From Paludibacteraceae bacterium (GTDB lineage: Bacteria > Bacteroidota > Bacteroidia > Bacteroidales > Paludibacteraceae), in assembly GCA_947471245.1 (NCBI GenBank), contig CANIXM010000016.1, forward strand, positions 1 through 13,146: 13,146 nt of DNA, given 5' to 3'. A program made the translations under genes and the position numbers. Positions 1-5,764 of the stretch are shown in pieces (position 1 is the stretch's first letter; each line of letters opens with the position of its first letter). The notes beneath the pieces were generated by a model. The model made no database searches. It was given only the letters and a program-made list of their open reading frames with translations, and was not told where the DNA came from.

Positions 1-1
1 C

Positions 2-20
2 AGTTCATTGGTTCATTGGT
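2..20. repeat. GGTTCATT octamer repeat, short array
   Basis: Two to three units of GTTCATTG lie at the window edge. They match the octamer array at 1384-1460 and the complementary array at 1564-1624. The rest of 1-190 shows no gene on either strand; it is AT-rich spacer beyond the terminator of the minus-strand operon. Confidence 0.6.
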
Positions 21-190
21 TTGCAAGCTGACATCTTGTAAGTATTGAACTGATGTTTTGTGGCGCGTAAATCTCAAGAAACAAAATAAGGATCTTTAAT
101 TCTTCGACTTTTGCTATATTAAGGTTTATCGCTAGGCAGATTATAACTATTTCACTTATTCTCCACTAAGTCGATTCAAACGCACATCCT

Positions 191-215
191 AAAAAGTCTC
201 CGCCAGCTGGCGGAG
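191..215 (-). terminator. Intrinsic terminator of the pheA-aminotransferase operon
   Basis: On the minus strand the palindrome CTCCGCCAGCTGGCGGAG (198-215) folds into a 7-bp stem with an AGCT loop, and AC plus five T residues follow (191-195). It starts about 18 nt after the aminotransferase stop codon. Its core TCCGCC..GGCGGA is also an interspersed palindrome (see 8364-8379), so a repeat may have been recruited as the terminator. Confidence 0.65.
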
Positions 216-233
216 GATTTAGGGGGCTGCTCG

Positions 234-1388
234 TCACCTCCCTATCCGCTCCAATGCTAGCTCGAGCATATCTTCAGGACAGCACAGTGAAATACGGATG
301 TATCGCTTGCCTTTGTCGCCAAAGATTATCCCGGGTGTAATAAATACATTTTTTTGATATAGTATCTGGTCGGCCAATTGGGCTGAGTCTTCGTAGTTGT
401 CTGGGATTTTTGCCCATACAAACATGCCTACCTGTGAGTTGTCATACTGGCAAGACAGCGCATCCATTATTTTACAAGCCAATACCCTTCGTTTTGCATA
501 GACCACATTCATGGTTTTATGCCATTGTTCTGAGTTTTGGAGAGCTATCACAGCACCTTTCATCATGGGGCGAAACATTCCTGAGTCCACATTGGATTTC
601 ACTTTCAGCACCCATTCTACAAACTGAGCATTGGATGCTAGCATGGCCATACGCCAACCTGCCATGTTGTGTGATTTGCTCATCGAATTGAGTTCGATAC
701 AAATGTCCATTGCACCTTCTACAGACAGAATGCTTAATTTTTTATCATTAAGAATGAAGCTGTATGGATTGTCGTTGCAAACGACAATAGAATGTTTTTT
801 GCCGAATGCGACTAGCTTCTTAAACAATTCTTCACTTGCAGCTGCACCAGTTGGCATGTTAGGATAATTGACCCACATAAGTTTGACTTTGCTCAAATCC
901 ATTCTTTCCAGAGCATCAAAATCTGGTTGCCATTGCTTGTTTTCGTCTAAATCATAGTTGATAATTTCGGCACCACAAAGTCTGCTAGCAGAGGTGTAAG
1001 TTGGGTATCCTGGATTAGGAACAAGCACACTGTCGCCAGGGTTCACGAATGCTAATGTGATGTGTAAAATTCCTTCTTTAGAACCTATCAGTGGTTGAAT
1101 CTCATGAGTGGGGTCAAGGCTTACTCCATACCATTTTTTATACCAGTTGGCAAAACCTTCTCGCAACTCAGGAAGACCCACATAGCTTTGATATCCATGT
1201 GCACTGTGTTGACATGCATCGTCACACAATGCTTTGATAGTAGCTTCGGAAGGTGGTAAATCAGGATTGCCAATTCCGAGATTGATGACATTTTTTCCTT
1301 CGGCATTCATCTTTGCTACCTCTTTGAGTTTGGTTGAGAAATAGTATTCGGTCACACTATTCAGTCGGGTTGCAGGTTGTATATTCAT
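234..1388 (-). CDS. Class I/II PLP aminotransferase, probably aromatic amino acid aminotransferase
   Basis: This 384-residue protein has the fold-type I aminotransferase pattern throughout. Visible motifs are the N-terminal GIGNPDLPP (38-46), GSKEG (102-106), NPGYP (125-129), the NYPNMPTG block with Asn177 (174-181), NDNPYS with Asp206 and Tyr209, the PLP lysine in SMSKSHNMAGWR (Lys238), and the carboxylate-binding Arg365 in RYIRIS. Family knowledge allows LL-diaminopimelate, methionine or aromatic aminotransferases. The position directly downstream of pheA, behind a Phe/Tyr attenuator, argues for transamination of phenylpyruvate and 4-hydroxyphenylpyruvate; that specificity is an inference. 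The ATG at 1388 gives a full-length N-terminus. It is 264 bp from pheA, so translation is not coupled, and repeat arrays fill the gap. Cytoplasmic. Confidence 0.88.
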   Translation of the reverse strand: MNIQPATRLNSVTEYYFSTKLKEVAKMNAEGKNVINLGIGNPDLPPSEATIKALCDDACQHSAHGYQSYVGLPELREGFANWYKKWYGVSLDPTHEIQPLIGSKEGILHITLAFVNPGDSVLVPNPGYPTYTSASRLCGAEIINYDLDENKQWQPDFDALERMDLSKVKLMWVNYPNMPTGAAASEELFKKLVAFGKKHSIVVCNDNPYSFILNDKKLSILSVEGAMDICIELNSMSKSHNMAGWRMAMLASNAQFVEWVLKVKSNVDSGMFRPMMKGAVIALQNSEQWHKTMNVVYAKRRVLACKIMDALSCQYDNSQVGMFVWAKIPDNYEDSAQLADQILYQKNVFITPGIIFGDKGKRYIRISLCCPEDMLELALERIGR

Positions 1389-1500
1389 TGGTTGTTGGTT
1401 TGTTGGTTCATAAAGTTCATCGGTTCATCGGTTCATTGGTTCATTGGGTTCATACGTTGATGGCTTCATCTGGTTTATCGGTTCGTATAGTTATTGGTTG
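1384..1500. repeat. GGTTCATY octamer tandem array (left arm)
   Basis: Imperfect period-8 repeats of GGTTCATC/GGTTCATT are best preserved at 1409-1452 and decay towards 1500. They are the reverse complement of the array at 1556-1624, so the pheA-aminotransferase spacer is a long imperfect inverted repeat with a central gap of about 55 nt. Confidence 0.75.
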
Positions 1501-1555
1501 TTCGTTTATTTAGTTCTTAGGTAACATGGTGTGGTTGATTAATCCTCAAATTCTT

Positions 1556-1624
1556 ATAAACTTAATGAACCAATGAACCAAATAAACTTATGAACTTTAT
1601 GAACTCAATGAACCTAATAAACCT
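1556..1624. repeat. AATGAACC octamer tandem array (right arm)
   Basis: Units such as AATGAACC AATGAACC AAATAAAC TTATGAAC follow each other with period 8-9. They complement the left arm at 1384-1500. No ORF or promoter consensus is visible within 1389-1652. Confidence 0.75.
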
Positions 1625-1652
1625 AACACCCCAATACCCCAAAACACTACAC

Positions 1653-2495
1653 TCACTCCGGTGTTAGCGCCATGTGGTATTCGCCAAGTATTTCTAAGTC
1701 GCGCGTTAGTGGTCCGATTTCCTTTATTGCGTTTTGAAATTGATTATAATCAGTAAATGTAAAATCTATATAAAACTGATACCTCCATTCTTCGCCGATG
1801 ATGGGAAGGGATTGGATTTTGGTCAAGTTCATGTGATTGTCCGCCAAGATGGTAAGCACTTTTGCTAAACTACCTTCATGATGCGACAGTGACAATACCA
1901 GTGAAACTTTATCGACTTGTTTTCCTTGTTTCAACTGACTAGCCAGTTGAGGCTGTGCAATGATTAGAAATCGAGTGAAATTGCGCTTATTAGTTTCTAT
2001 ACCTTTCGCTAATATGTCAAGTTCATACATTTGGGCAGCTAGTGAGCTACATATCGCTGCGCGTCCCTTGAGGCCTTTTACGGCTATTTCTTTGGCCGAC
2101 AATGCAGTGTCTTCACAGGCTATTGCTCGCATGTACTTGTGTGATGCAAAGAAATCTTCACATTGCATTAGCGCAATGGGTTGAGAATACACTTCACAAA
2201 TCTCATTCTTGTTTTGCCCTGGCAGGGCAGCCAGATTGTGTTCTATTCTTAATTTATGTTCGCCGACAATGGAACAACTACTCTCACGGAGAAGTGCATA
2301 ATTGGGCAAAAGGCTCCCGGCAATGGTGTTTTCAATAGCGACAATACCTATCAGTTCAGGGTCTTTTGCTATTGCATCAAACAAATCCTTAAATGTGTAG
2401 CATTCTAGAACATTTATCTCTTCACCTTCAAAATACTGACGAGCAGCTATTTCGTGGAATGCGCCCTTAACTCCTTGTATTGCTATTGTTTTCAT
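1653..2495 (-). CDS. pheA: Prephenate dehydratase (phenylalanine biosynthesis)
   Basis: Converts prephenate to phenylpyruvate in the cytoplasm. The 280-residue protein starts MKTIAIQGVKGAFHE, the canonical opening of the catalytic domain. It carries AIENTIAGS (53-61) and the diagnostic TRF motif in NFTRFLII (Thr174-Phe176). A C-terminal ACT domain spans about 197-275, with EGSLAKVL (207-214). The Phe-binding ESRP motif of well-studied enzymes is replaced by IQSLP (227-231). There is no chorismate mutase domain, so this is the monofunctional form. I place the start at the ATG at 2495 rather than the in-frame TTG at 2522, because homology begins at MKTIAIQG and the ATG has GGGGAGG 8 nt upstream. 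First structural gene of the operon, about 200 nt downstream of the attenuator terminator. Confidence 0.93.
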   Translation of the reverse strand: MKTIAIQGVKGAFHEIAARQYFEGEEINVLECYTFKDLFDAIAKDPELIGIVAIENTIAGSLLPNYALLRESSCSIVGEHKLRIEHNLAALPGQNKNEICEVYSQPIALMQCEDFFASHKYMRAIACEDTALSAKEIAVKGLKGRAAICSSLAAQMYELDILAKGIETNKRNFTRFLIIAQPQLASQLKQGKQVDKVSLVLSLSHHEGSLAKVLTILADNHMNLTKIQSLPIIGEEWRYQFYIDFTFTDYNQFQNAIKEIGPLTRDLEILGEYHMALTPE

Positions 2496-2499
2496 TTTT

Positions 2500-2530
2500 T
2501 TTGCCTCCCCAAGCCCCTCCAAAAGAGGGG
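2500..2530 (-). promoter_or_regulatory. pheA: Hairpin repeat supplying the pheA ribosome binding site
   Basis: On the minus strand CCCCTC-TTTTG-GAGGGG forms a 6-bp hairpin, and GCTTGGGGAGGC plus an A/T spacer then leads into the ATG at 2495. GGGGAGG is a strong Shine-Dalgarno candidate, which is unusual for this phylum. The CCCCTCC/GGAGGGG palindrome resembles interspersed repeats common in Bacteroidota, so the site may be a domesticated repeat. Confidence 0.5.
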
Positions 2531-2691
2531 GTGTATTGTTTAGTTAGTTAGTATAATCATTAACTTCGTTGGTTTTCAATTCCCTTCTATGTCCTAGTTT
2601 TGGTTTTGGACATGTTCGTTTCATCTGTTTGTAATAAATACTTTCTATGTCTCTTTAAAGCAGAGGATAGGAATATACTCGTTAACGAATT

Positions 2692-2727
2692 ACAAAAAAA
2701 AATCCCGCTCATTGTTTGAGCAGGATT
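2692..2727 (-). terminator. Attenuator terminator (3:4 hairpin) of the pheA operon
   Basis: On the minus strand AATCCTGCTCA (2727-2717), loop AACAA and TGAGCGGGATT (2711-2701) form an 11-bp stem with one G-T wobble. A run of nine T residues (two of them in the stem) ends at 2694. It sits between the leader peptide and pheA, with no other gene upstream that it could serve, so its role is premature termination. Confidence 0.88.
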
Positions 2728-2795
2728 CTTATGTATTGTGTGAAAAATCATTTGTTACACAAAAAAACTCCTGCTCTTACTTAGAAAAGTAAAAG
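2718..2795 (-). promoter_or_regulatory. Phe/Tyr attenuator: protector and antiterminator hairpins
   Basis: Three mutually exclusive pairings can be drawn on the minus strand. Protector 1:2 is CTTTTACTT (2795-2787) with AAGTAAGAG (2782-2774), a 9-bp stem with loop TTCT and one G-T pair. Antiterminator 2:3 is GAGCAGGA (2776-2769), directly after the leader stop codon, with TCCTGCTC (2725-2718), helped by an intervening TTGTGT/ACACAA stem. Terminator 3:4 uses the same TCCTGCTC. A ribosome stalled on the Phe/Tyr codons would leave segment 2 free and keep the operon on. A ribosome at the stop codon would cover segment 2 and let the terminator form. The pairings are seen directly; the mechanism is inferred from known amino-acid attenuators. 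Confidence 0.85.
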
Positions 2796-2830
2796 TAGAA
2801 ATAGAAATATGTAAAAAAACGATTCAGCAT
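2777..2830 (-). CDS. Phe/Tyr-rich attenuation leader peptide of the pheA operon
   Basis: A 17-codon ORF reads MLNRFFTYFYFYFYFSK and stops at TAA (2779-2777). Six Phe and four Tyr occupy ten of the eleven positions 5-15, which is far from chance. It begins about 15 nt after the predicted transcription start, and its stop codon abuts the antiterminator arm, as in the his, phe and trp leaders of enterobacteria. Its translation speed should report charged tRNA-Phe and tRNA-Tyr to the downstream terminator. The peptide itself probably has no function. No clear Shine-Dalgarno is present, as usual in this phylum. Confidence 0.88.
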   Translation of the reverse strand: MLNRFFTYFYFYFYFSK

Positions 2831-2850
2831 GTCTTTCGGAATTTTCGGTA

Positions 2851-2882
2851 CAAATATAAAAACATTTTTAGAATCTCACAAA
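2851..2882 (-). promoter_or_regulatory. Bacteroidota-type promoter of the pheA operon
   Basis: On the minus strand TTTG (2882-2879), a 20-nt spacer and TATATTTG (2858-2851) match the phylum consensus TTTG-N19-21-TAnnTTTG exactly. Transcription should start near 2844-2846, about 15 nt before the leader-peptide ATG. Confidence 0.8.
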
Positions 2883-2889
2883 TAATGCA

Positions 2890-2920
2890 TCTGCAATTTA
2901 GACTAAAAATGGTATATTTG
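2890..2920 (+). promoter_or_regulatory. Candidate divergent promoter ahead of the structured leader
   Basis: TATATTTG at 2913-2920 is a perfect -7 box, with TCTG (2890-2893) 19 nt upstream as an imperfect -33 element. Transcription would start near 2926 and run through the hairpin region and small ORF towards the nfnA-like gene. Confidence 0.45.
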
Positions 2921-2927
2921 TGGATTC

Positions 2928-2994
2928 TTGCAAGAGGAGTAGGGTGATGAATTCAATTAAACGCACCCAACTTGCAGCCGCCTTGCAAATGCGG
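2928..2994 (+). ncRNA. Structured RNA leader, possible switch (unidentified)
   Basis: TGCAAG (2929-2934) pairs with CTTGCA (2971-2976), enclosing a nested GGGTG (2942-2946)/CACCC (2964-2968) stem. TTGCAAG (2928-2934) can instead pair with CTTGCAA (2982-2988), which lies in the loop of a CCGC/GCGG hairpin (2978-2994). Alternative pairings of this kind suggest a regulatory RNA. The purine-rich GAGGAG and an ATG sit inside the fold. I do not recognise a known riboswitch class. Confidence 0.35.
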
Positions 2995-3015
2995 TTCTGT
3001 TTATCAAACACTTAA
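2947..3015 (+). CDS. Possible 22-residue small ORF in the nfnA leader region
   Basis: ATG at 2947 follows a GAGGAGTAGGG purine stretch and opens a 22-codon frame (MNSIKRTQLAAALQ...) ending in TAA at 3013-3015. It has no biased composition like the pheA leader peptide and no recognised relatives. It lies within the alternative hairpins at 2928-2994, so it could be an upstream regulatory ORF or simply chance. Confidence 0.3.
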   Translation: MNSIKRTQLAAALQMRFCLSNT

Positions 3016-3040
3016 AATAGGAAAATGTTTTGCTTTTCAA

Positions 3041-3062
3041 AAACATCGATAAAACATCGCAA
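3041..3062. promoter_or_regulatory. Tandem AAACATCG direct repeat, possible operator
   Basis: AAACATCGATA is followed immediately by AAACATCGCAA, an 11-bp period of about one helical turn. It lies just upstream of the -7 box at 3082, where an activator or repressor would contact the promoter. Only the pattern is seen; no regulator is identified. Confidence 0.35.
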
Positions 3063-3081
3063 TAGTCTTTCAGAATATTAG

Positions 3082-3089
3082 TAAATTTG
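3082..3089 (+). promoter_or_regulatory. Candidate -7 box of the nfnAB-like operon
   Basis: TAAATTTG matches TAnnTTTG and would start transcription near 3095, leaving a short untranslated leader before the ATG at 3109. No good -33 TTTG is present at the expected distance, so this promoter may need help, perhaps through the direct repeat just upstream. Confidence 0.45.
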
Positions 3090-3108
3090 CCAAATACAAA
3101 ACACTAGC

Positions 3109-3930
3109 ATGAACAAAATTATTAGCAAAGAGTACTTTTCTGCCAATGTAGTAAAATTTGAAGTAGAAGCTCCCCTGATAGCAAAGGCTCGTAAGGCTGG
3201 ACACTTTGTCATAGTCAGAGTAGGTGATAAGGGGGAACGAATTCCACTTACCATTGCAGATGCAGATCTACAAAAAGGAACCATCACATTGGTAATCCAA
3301 AAAATGGGCGTTTCATCATCCAAAGTCTGTGCCCTAGAAGTAGGCGAATACATTACCGACATGGTAGGTCCGTTAGGGAAGGCTACTCACATCGAAAATT
3401 TTGGCACTGTAATATGTGCATGTGGTGGTGTGGGGACAGCTCCTATGATGCCTATTGTACAGGCGCTTAAAAATGCTGGCAACAAAGTTATCACTGTACT
3501 TGCGGCTCGTAACAAAGACTTGATTATACTTGAGGAGCAAATGCTTAACTACAGCGACGAGGTAATCATTATGACCGACGACGGATCGTCTGGCAACAAA
3601 GGGTTGGTAACCACTGGTGTAGAGACCGTTATTCAGCGCGAAAAAGTGGATCTGTGTGTTACCATCGGGCCTGCTATCATGATGAAGTTTGTAAGCAAAC
3701 TTACCAAACAATACGAAGTGCCCACCTTGGCATCGCTTAACACCATCATGGTGGACGGCACAGGGATGTGCGGTGCATGCCGTGTGAGCGTCGGTGGAAA
3801 AACAAAATTTGTATGTGTGGATGGCCCTGAGTTTGATGCACACCAAGTGGACTTTGATGAGATGCTCATGCGACTTGGAGGATACAAGGAAATGGAACAA
3901 GAAGACATGGCGAAAATAATTAATAATTAA
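3109..3930 (+). CDS. NfnA/SudB-type FAD/[2Fe-2S] subunit of a ferredoxin:NADP+ oxidoreductase
   Basis: The 273-residue protein belongs to the ferredoxin-NADP reductase-like family found in dihydroorotate dehydrogenase electron-transfer subunits, sulfide dehydrogenase SudB and NfnA. The FAD-binding barrel (about 1-95) contains RIPLT (44-48). The NAD(P)-binding half holds CACGGVGTAPMMP (103-115). The C-terminal cluster motif is DGTGMCGACRVSV, with Cys221, Cys224 and Cys236. Asp216 sits where NfnA is known to use an Asp ligand for its [2Fe-2S]. With the downstream gene it should form a cytoplasmic complex that bifurcates electrons among NADH, NADPH and ferredoxin; SudAB or another NADPH:acceptor role cannot be excluded. 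The stop codon lies inside a heptamer repeat, so the last residues (KIINN) are repeat-encoded. Confidence 0.85.
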   Translation: MNKIISKEYFSANVVKFEVEAPLIAKARKAGHFVIVRVGDKGERIPLTIADADLQKGTITLVIQKMGVSSSKVCALEVGEYITDMVGPLGKATHIENFGTVICACGGVGTAPMMPIVQALKNAGNKVITVLAARNKDLIILEEQMLNYSDEVIIMTDDGSSGNKGLVTTGVETVIQREKVDLCVTIGPAIMMKFVSKLTKQYEVPTLASLNTIMVDGTGMCGACRVSVGGKTKFVCVDGPEFDAHQVDFDEMLMRLGGYKEMEQEDMAKIINN

Positions 3931-3945
3931 CAATTAATAATTAAC

Positions 3946-3995
3946 AATTGGGGAGTTGGTTTGGCTTGAAAAGCCAGATTTTCATAACCGTAGGT
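3946..3995. repeat. 50-bp hairpin repeat, copy A (truncated)
   Basis: It begins AATTGGGGAGTTGG, contains the hairpin TGGCTT-GAA-AAGCCA, and ends ATAACCGTAGGT. The second hairpin seen in copy C is missing; a heptamer array takes over right after GTAGGT. Confidence 0.8.
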
Positions 3996-4043
3996 CAAGA
4001 TAATTGATCATTGATAATTGATAATTGATAATTGATAATTAAT

Positions 4044-4093
4044 AATTGGAGAATTGGTTTGGCCTGAAAAGCCAGATTTTCATAGCCTTAGGT
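4044..4093. repeat. 50-bp hairpin repeat, copy B (truncated)
   Basis: Same layout as copy A with a handful of substitutions (AATTGGAGAATTGG; TGGCCTGAAAAGCCA, where one stem pair is lost; ATAGCCTTAGGT). It is followed by heptamers instead of the second hairpin. Confidence 0.8.
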
Positions 4094-4120
4094 AAAGATA
4101 ATTGATAATTAATAATTGAT

Positions 4121-4183
4121 AATTGGGGAGTTGGTTTGGCTTGAAAAGCCAGATTTTAATAACCGTAGGTCTGTGACCTACGG
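4121..4183. repeat. Hairpin repeat, copy C (complete, two hairpins)
   Basis: The core matches copy A closely and continues into CCGTAGGT-CTGTG-ACCTACGG (4163-4183), an 8-bp stem absent from copies A and B. A related hairpin TGACCT-GAA-AGGTCA follows at 4205-4219, with the same loop but compensating stem changes, suggesting a fourth diverged relative. No transposase is near. Confidence 0.8.
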
Positions 4184-4306
4184 AAAAAGACTGGAAGTAT
4201 AGATATGACCTGAAAGGTCAGACAGAAAGATAATTCAGTAATAAAACAAAAGAATGAAGACTGCCATAAACGAAAAAAATGGCAACTCAAAAAAAATACT
4301 ATCATC

Positions 4307-5764
4307 ATGAACATAGCAGAAGAAAGAGCACAGGCTTGGCGCGAAGAATTGCGCGGATCTATGAAAGCCAAGGAGCGTAGTAGTATAGAACGGGTTCACA
4401 TGCCCGAGCTAGATGCAACATATCGGTCGCATGTACGAAATGAGGAAGTGAACCTTGGGCTTACTCCAGAGCAAGCTGTGCAAGAAGCCAAGCGATGCCT
4501 CGACTGTGCCAATCCGACCTGCATGGAAGGCTGTCCGGTGGGTATCTATATCCCAAAGTTCATCAAAAACATTGAGCGAGGCGAATTTCTACAGGCTGCT
4601 ATTACCCTCAAAGAAACATCGGCACTTCCTGCTGTGTGTGGACGTGTGTGCCCACAAGAAAGACAGTGCGAAAGCAAATGTATTCACTTGAAAATGAATA
4701 AAGAGTCGGTTGCTATCGGGCATCTAGAGCGATTTGCTGCCGACTATGAGCGAACCAGTGGTAAAATATCTGTACCTGTATGCGCTCCCCACAATGGCAT
4801 CAAAATAGCAGTGGTAGGTTCTGGTCCTGCAGGACTGGCTTTTGCTGGCGATATGGCTAAGCTAGGTTATGAGGTAGTTGTTTTCGAGGCATTGCATGAA
4901 ATAGGTGGTGTGCTCAAATATGGCATTCCCGAATTTCGTCTGCCCAACGAAATAGTGGATGTGGAAATACACAACCTACAAGCTATGGGCGTGCATTTTA
5001 TCACCAACTGCATCGTGGGTAAAACCATCTCCATCCAAGACTTAGAAGATGATGGATTCAAGGGCGTATTCGTAGCTAGTGGTGCTGGACTTCCACGCTT
5101 TATGGATATCAAAGGCGAAAACTTGGTGGGAATCATGTCATCCAACGAATACCTCACACGTGTCAACCTTATGGATGCTGCCAATCCAGACTCGGATACC
5201 CCTGTGTATAAAGGCAAGAAAGTAGCTGTTATCGGTGGTGGTAATACTGCCATGGATTCCATCCGTACGGCTCGTAGGCTAGGGGCCGACAAGGCCATGA
5301 TCGTATACCGTCGCTCCGAACAAGAAATGCCAGCACGATTGGAAGAAGTAAAGCACGCCAAAGAAGAAGGTATTGAGTTTCTGACTTTACATAACCCGAT
5401 AGAGTATTTGGGTAATGAGCAAGGGCGTGTCACACACATGATGTTACAAGTGATGGAGTTGGGAGAGCCAGATGCATCGGGACGGAGGTCGCCAGTAGAA
5501 CTGCCTGGTGTTACCAAGTTGGTAGAAGTGGATGAGGTAGTGGTAAGTGTGGGCGTGTCGCCTAACCCGCTGATACCACAGTCGGTGAAAGGACTGGAAG
5601 TTACCAAATGGGGAACAGTGGTGGTGAACCAAGAAACCATGCAGTCGGCAGTGCCTATCATCTTTGCTGGAGGAGATATTGTACGAGGAGGTGCTACTGT
5701 TATCCTTGCTATGGGTGATGGAAGAAAGGCTGCTAAAGCGATGGACGAATGGATCAGAAAATAA
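4307..5764 (+). CDS. NfnB / glutamate synthase small-subunit-like flavoprotein
   Basis: At 485 residues it has the usual length of GltD/NfnB proteins. The N-terminal Fe-S domain carries two cysteine sets: Cys64, 67, 72 and 76 (CLDCANPTCMEGC) and Cys111, 115, 121 and 125 (CGRVCPQERQCESKC), enough for two [4Fe-4S] clusters. An FAD Rossmann motif GSGPAGLAFA (171-180) and an NADPH-binding IGGGNTAMD (309-317) followed by YRRS (334-337) come next. The C-terminal FAD motif is AGGDIVRGGATVILAMGDGRKAA. Pairing with the upstream NfnA/SudB-like gene, and the absence of a glutamate synthase large subunit here, favour an NfnAB-type transhydrogenase/bifurcating complex over GltBD. The 376-bp gap between the genes is unusual for a tight complex and consists of repeats. 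Confidence 0.87.
   Translation: MNIAEERAQAWREELRGSMKAKERSSIERVHMPELDATYRSHVRNEEVNLGLTPEQAVQEAKRCLDCANPTCMEGCPVGIYIPKFIKNIERGEFLQAAITLKETSALPAVCGRVCPQERQCESKCIHLKMNKESVAIGHLERFAADYERTSGKISVPVCAPHNGIKIAVVGSGPAGLAFAGDMAKLGYEVVVFEALHEIGGVLKYGIPEFRLPNEIVDVEIHNLQAMGVHFITNCIVGKTISIQDLEDDGFKGVFVASGAGLPRFMDIKGENLVGIMSSNEYLTRVNLMDAANPDSDTPVYKGKKVAVIGGGNTAMDSIRTARRLGADKAMIVYRRSEQEMPARLEEVKHAKEEGIEFLTLHNPIEYLGNEQGRVTHMMLQVMELGEPDASGRRSPVELPGVTKLVEVDEVVVSVGVSPNPLIPQSVKGLEVTKWGTVVVNQETMQSAVPIIFAGGDIVRGGATVILAMGDGRKAAKAMDEWIRK

Larger units (their letters stand above)
3915..4125. repeat. ATAATTG / TTAATAA heptamer arrays at the nfnA-like stop codon and spacer
   Basis: Period-7 units (ATAATTG and variants such as TAATAATTAACAATT) fill 3915-3949, 4000-4048 and 4098-4125, alternating with the 50-bp hairpin repeats. 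The first array overlaps the end of the upstream gene. Because 7 is not a multiple of 3, the plus strand carries TAA or TGA in all three frames. Confidence 0.8.

Noticed and set aside
2496..2522. Extended pheA start at the TTG at 2522
   Set aside because: The extra nine residues are encoded by the GGAGGGG repeat, and the ATG at 2495 has a well-spaced GGGGAGG and begins the conserved domain.
2901..3015. tRNA, SRP RNA or a known riboswitch in the nfnA-like leader
   Set aside because: The stems do not form a cloverleaf, the conserved SRP tetraloop sequence is absent, and I could not match any riboswitch core; kept only as an unidentified structure.
3373..3933. 186-codon minus-strand frame opposite the NfnA-like gene
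   Set aside because: Antisense shadow, His/Tyr/Cys-rich, with no signal peptide or domain pattern; the plus-strand gene has full motif support.
3915..4125. CRISPR-like array of repeats and spacers between the Nfn-like genes
   Set aside because: Only three core copies, unequal spacing (98 and 77 bp), spacers are low-complexity heptamers, and no cas gene is present.
4867..5661. Long open frame (264 codons) on the minus strand inside the NfnB-like gene
   Set aside because: It is fully antisense to a gene with clear FAD, NADPH and Fe-S motifs. Its composition is Ser/Thr/Pro-rich, as expected for a shadow frame, and no family pattern is visible.
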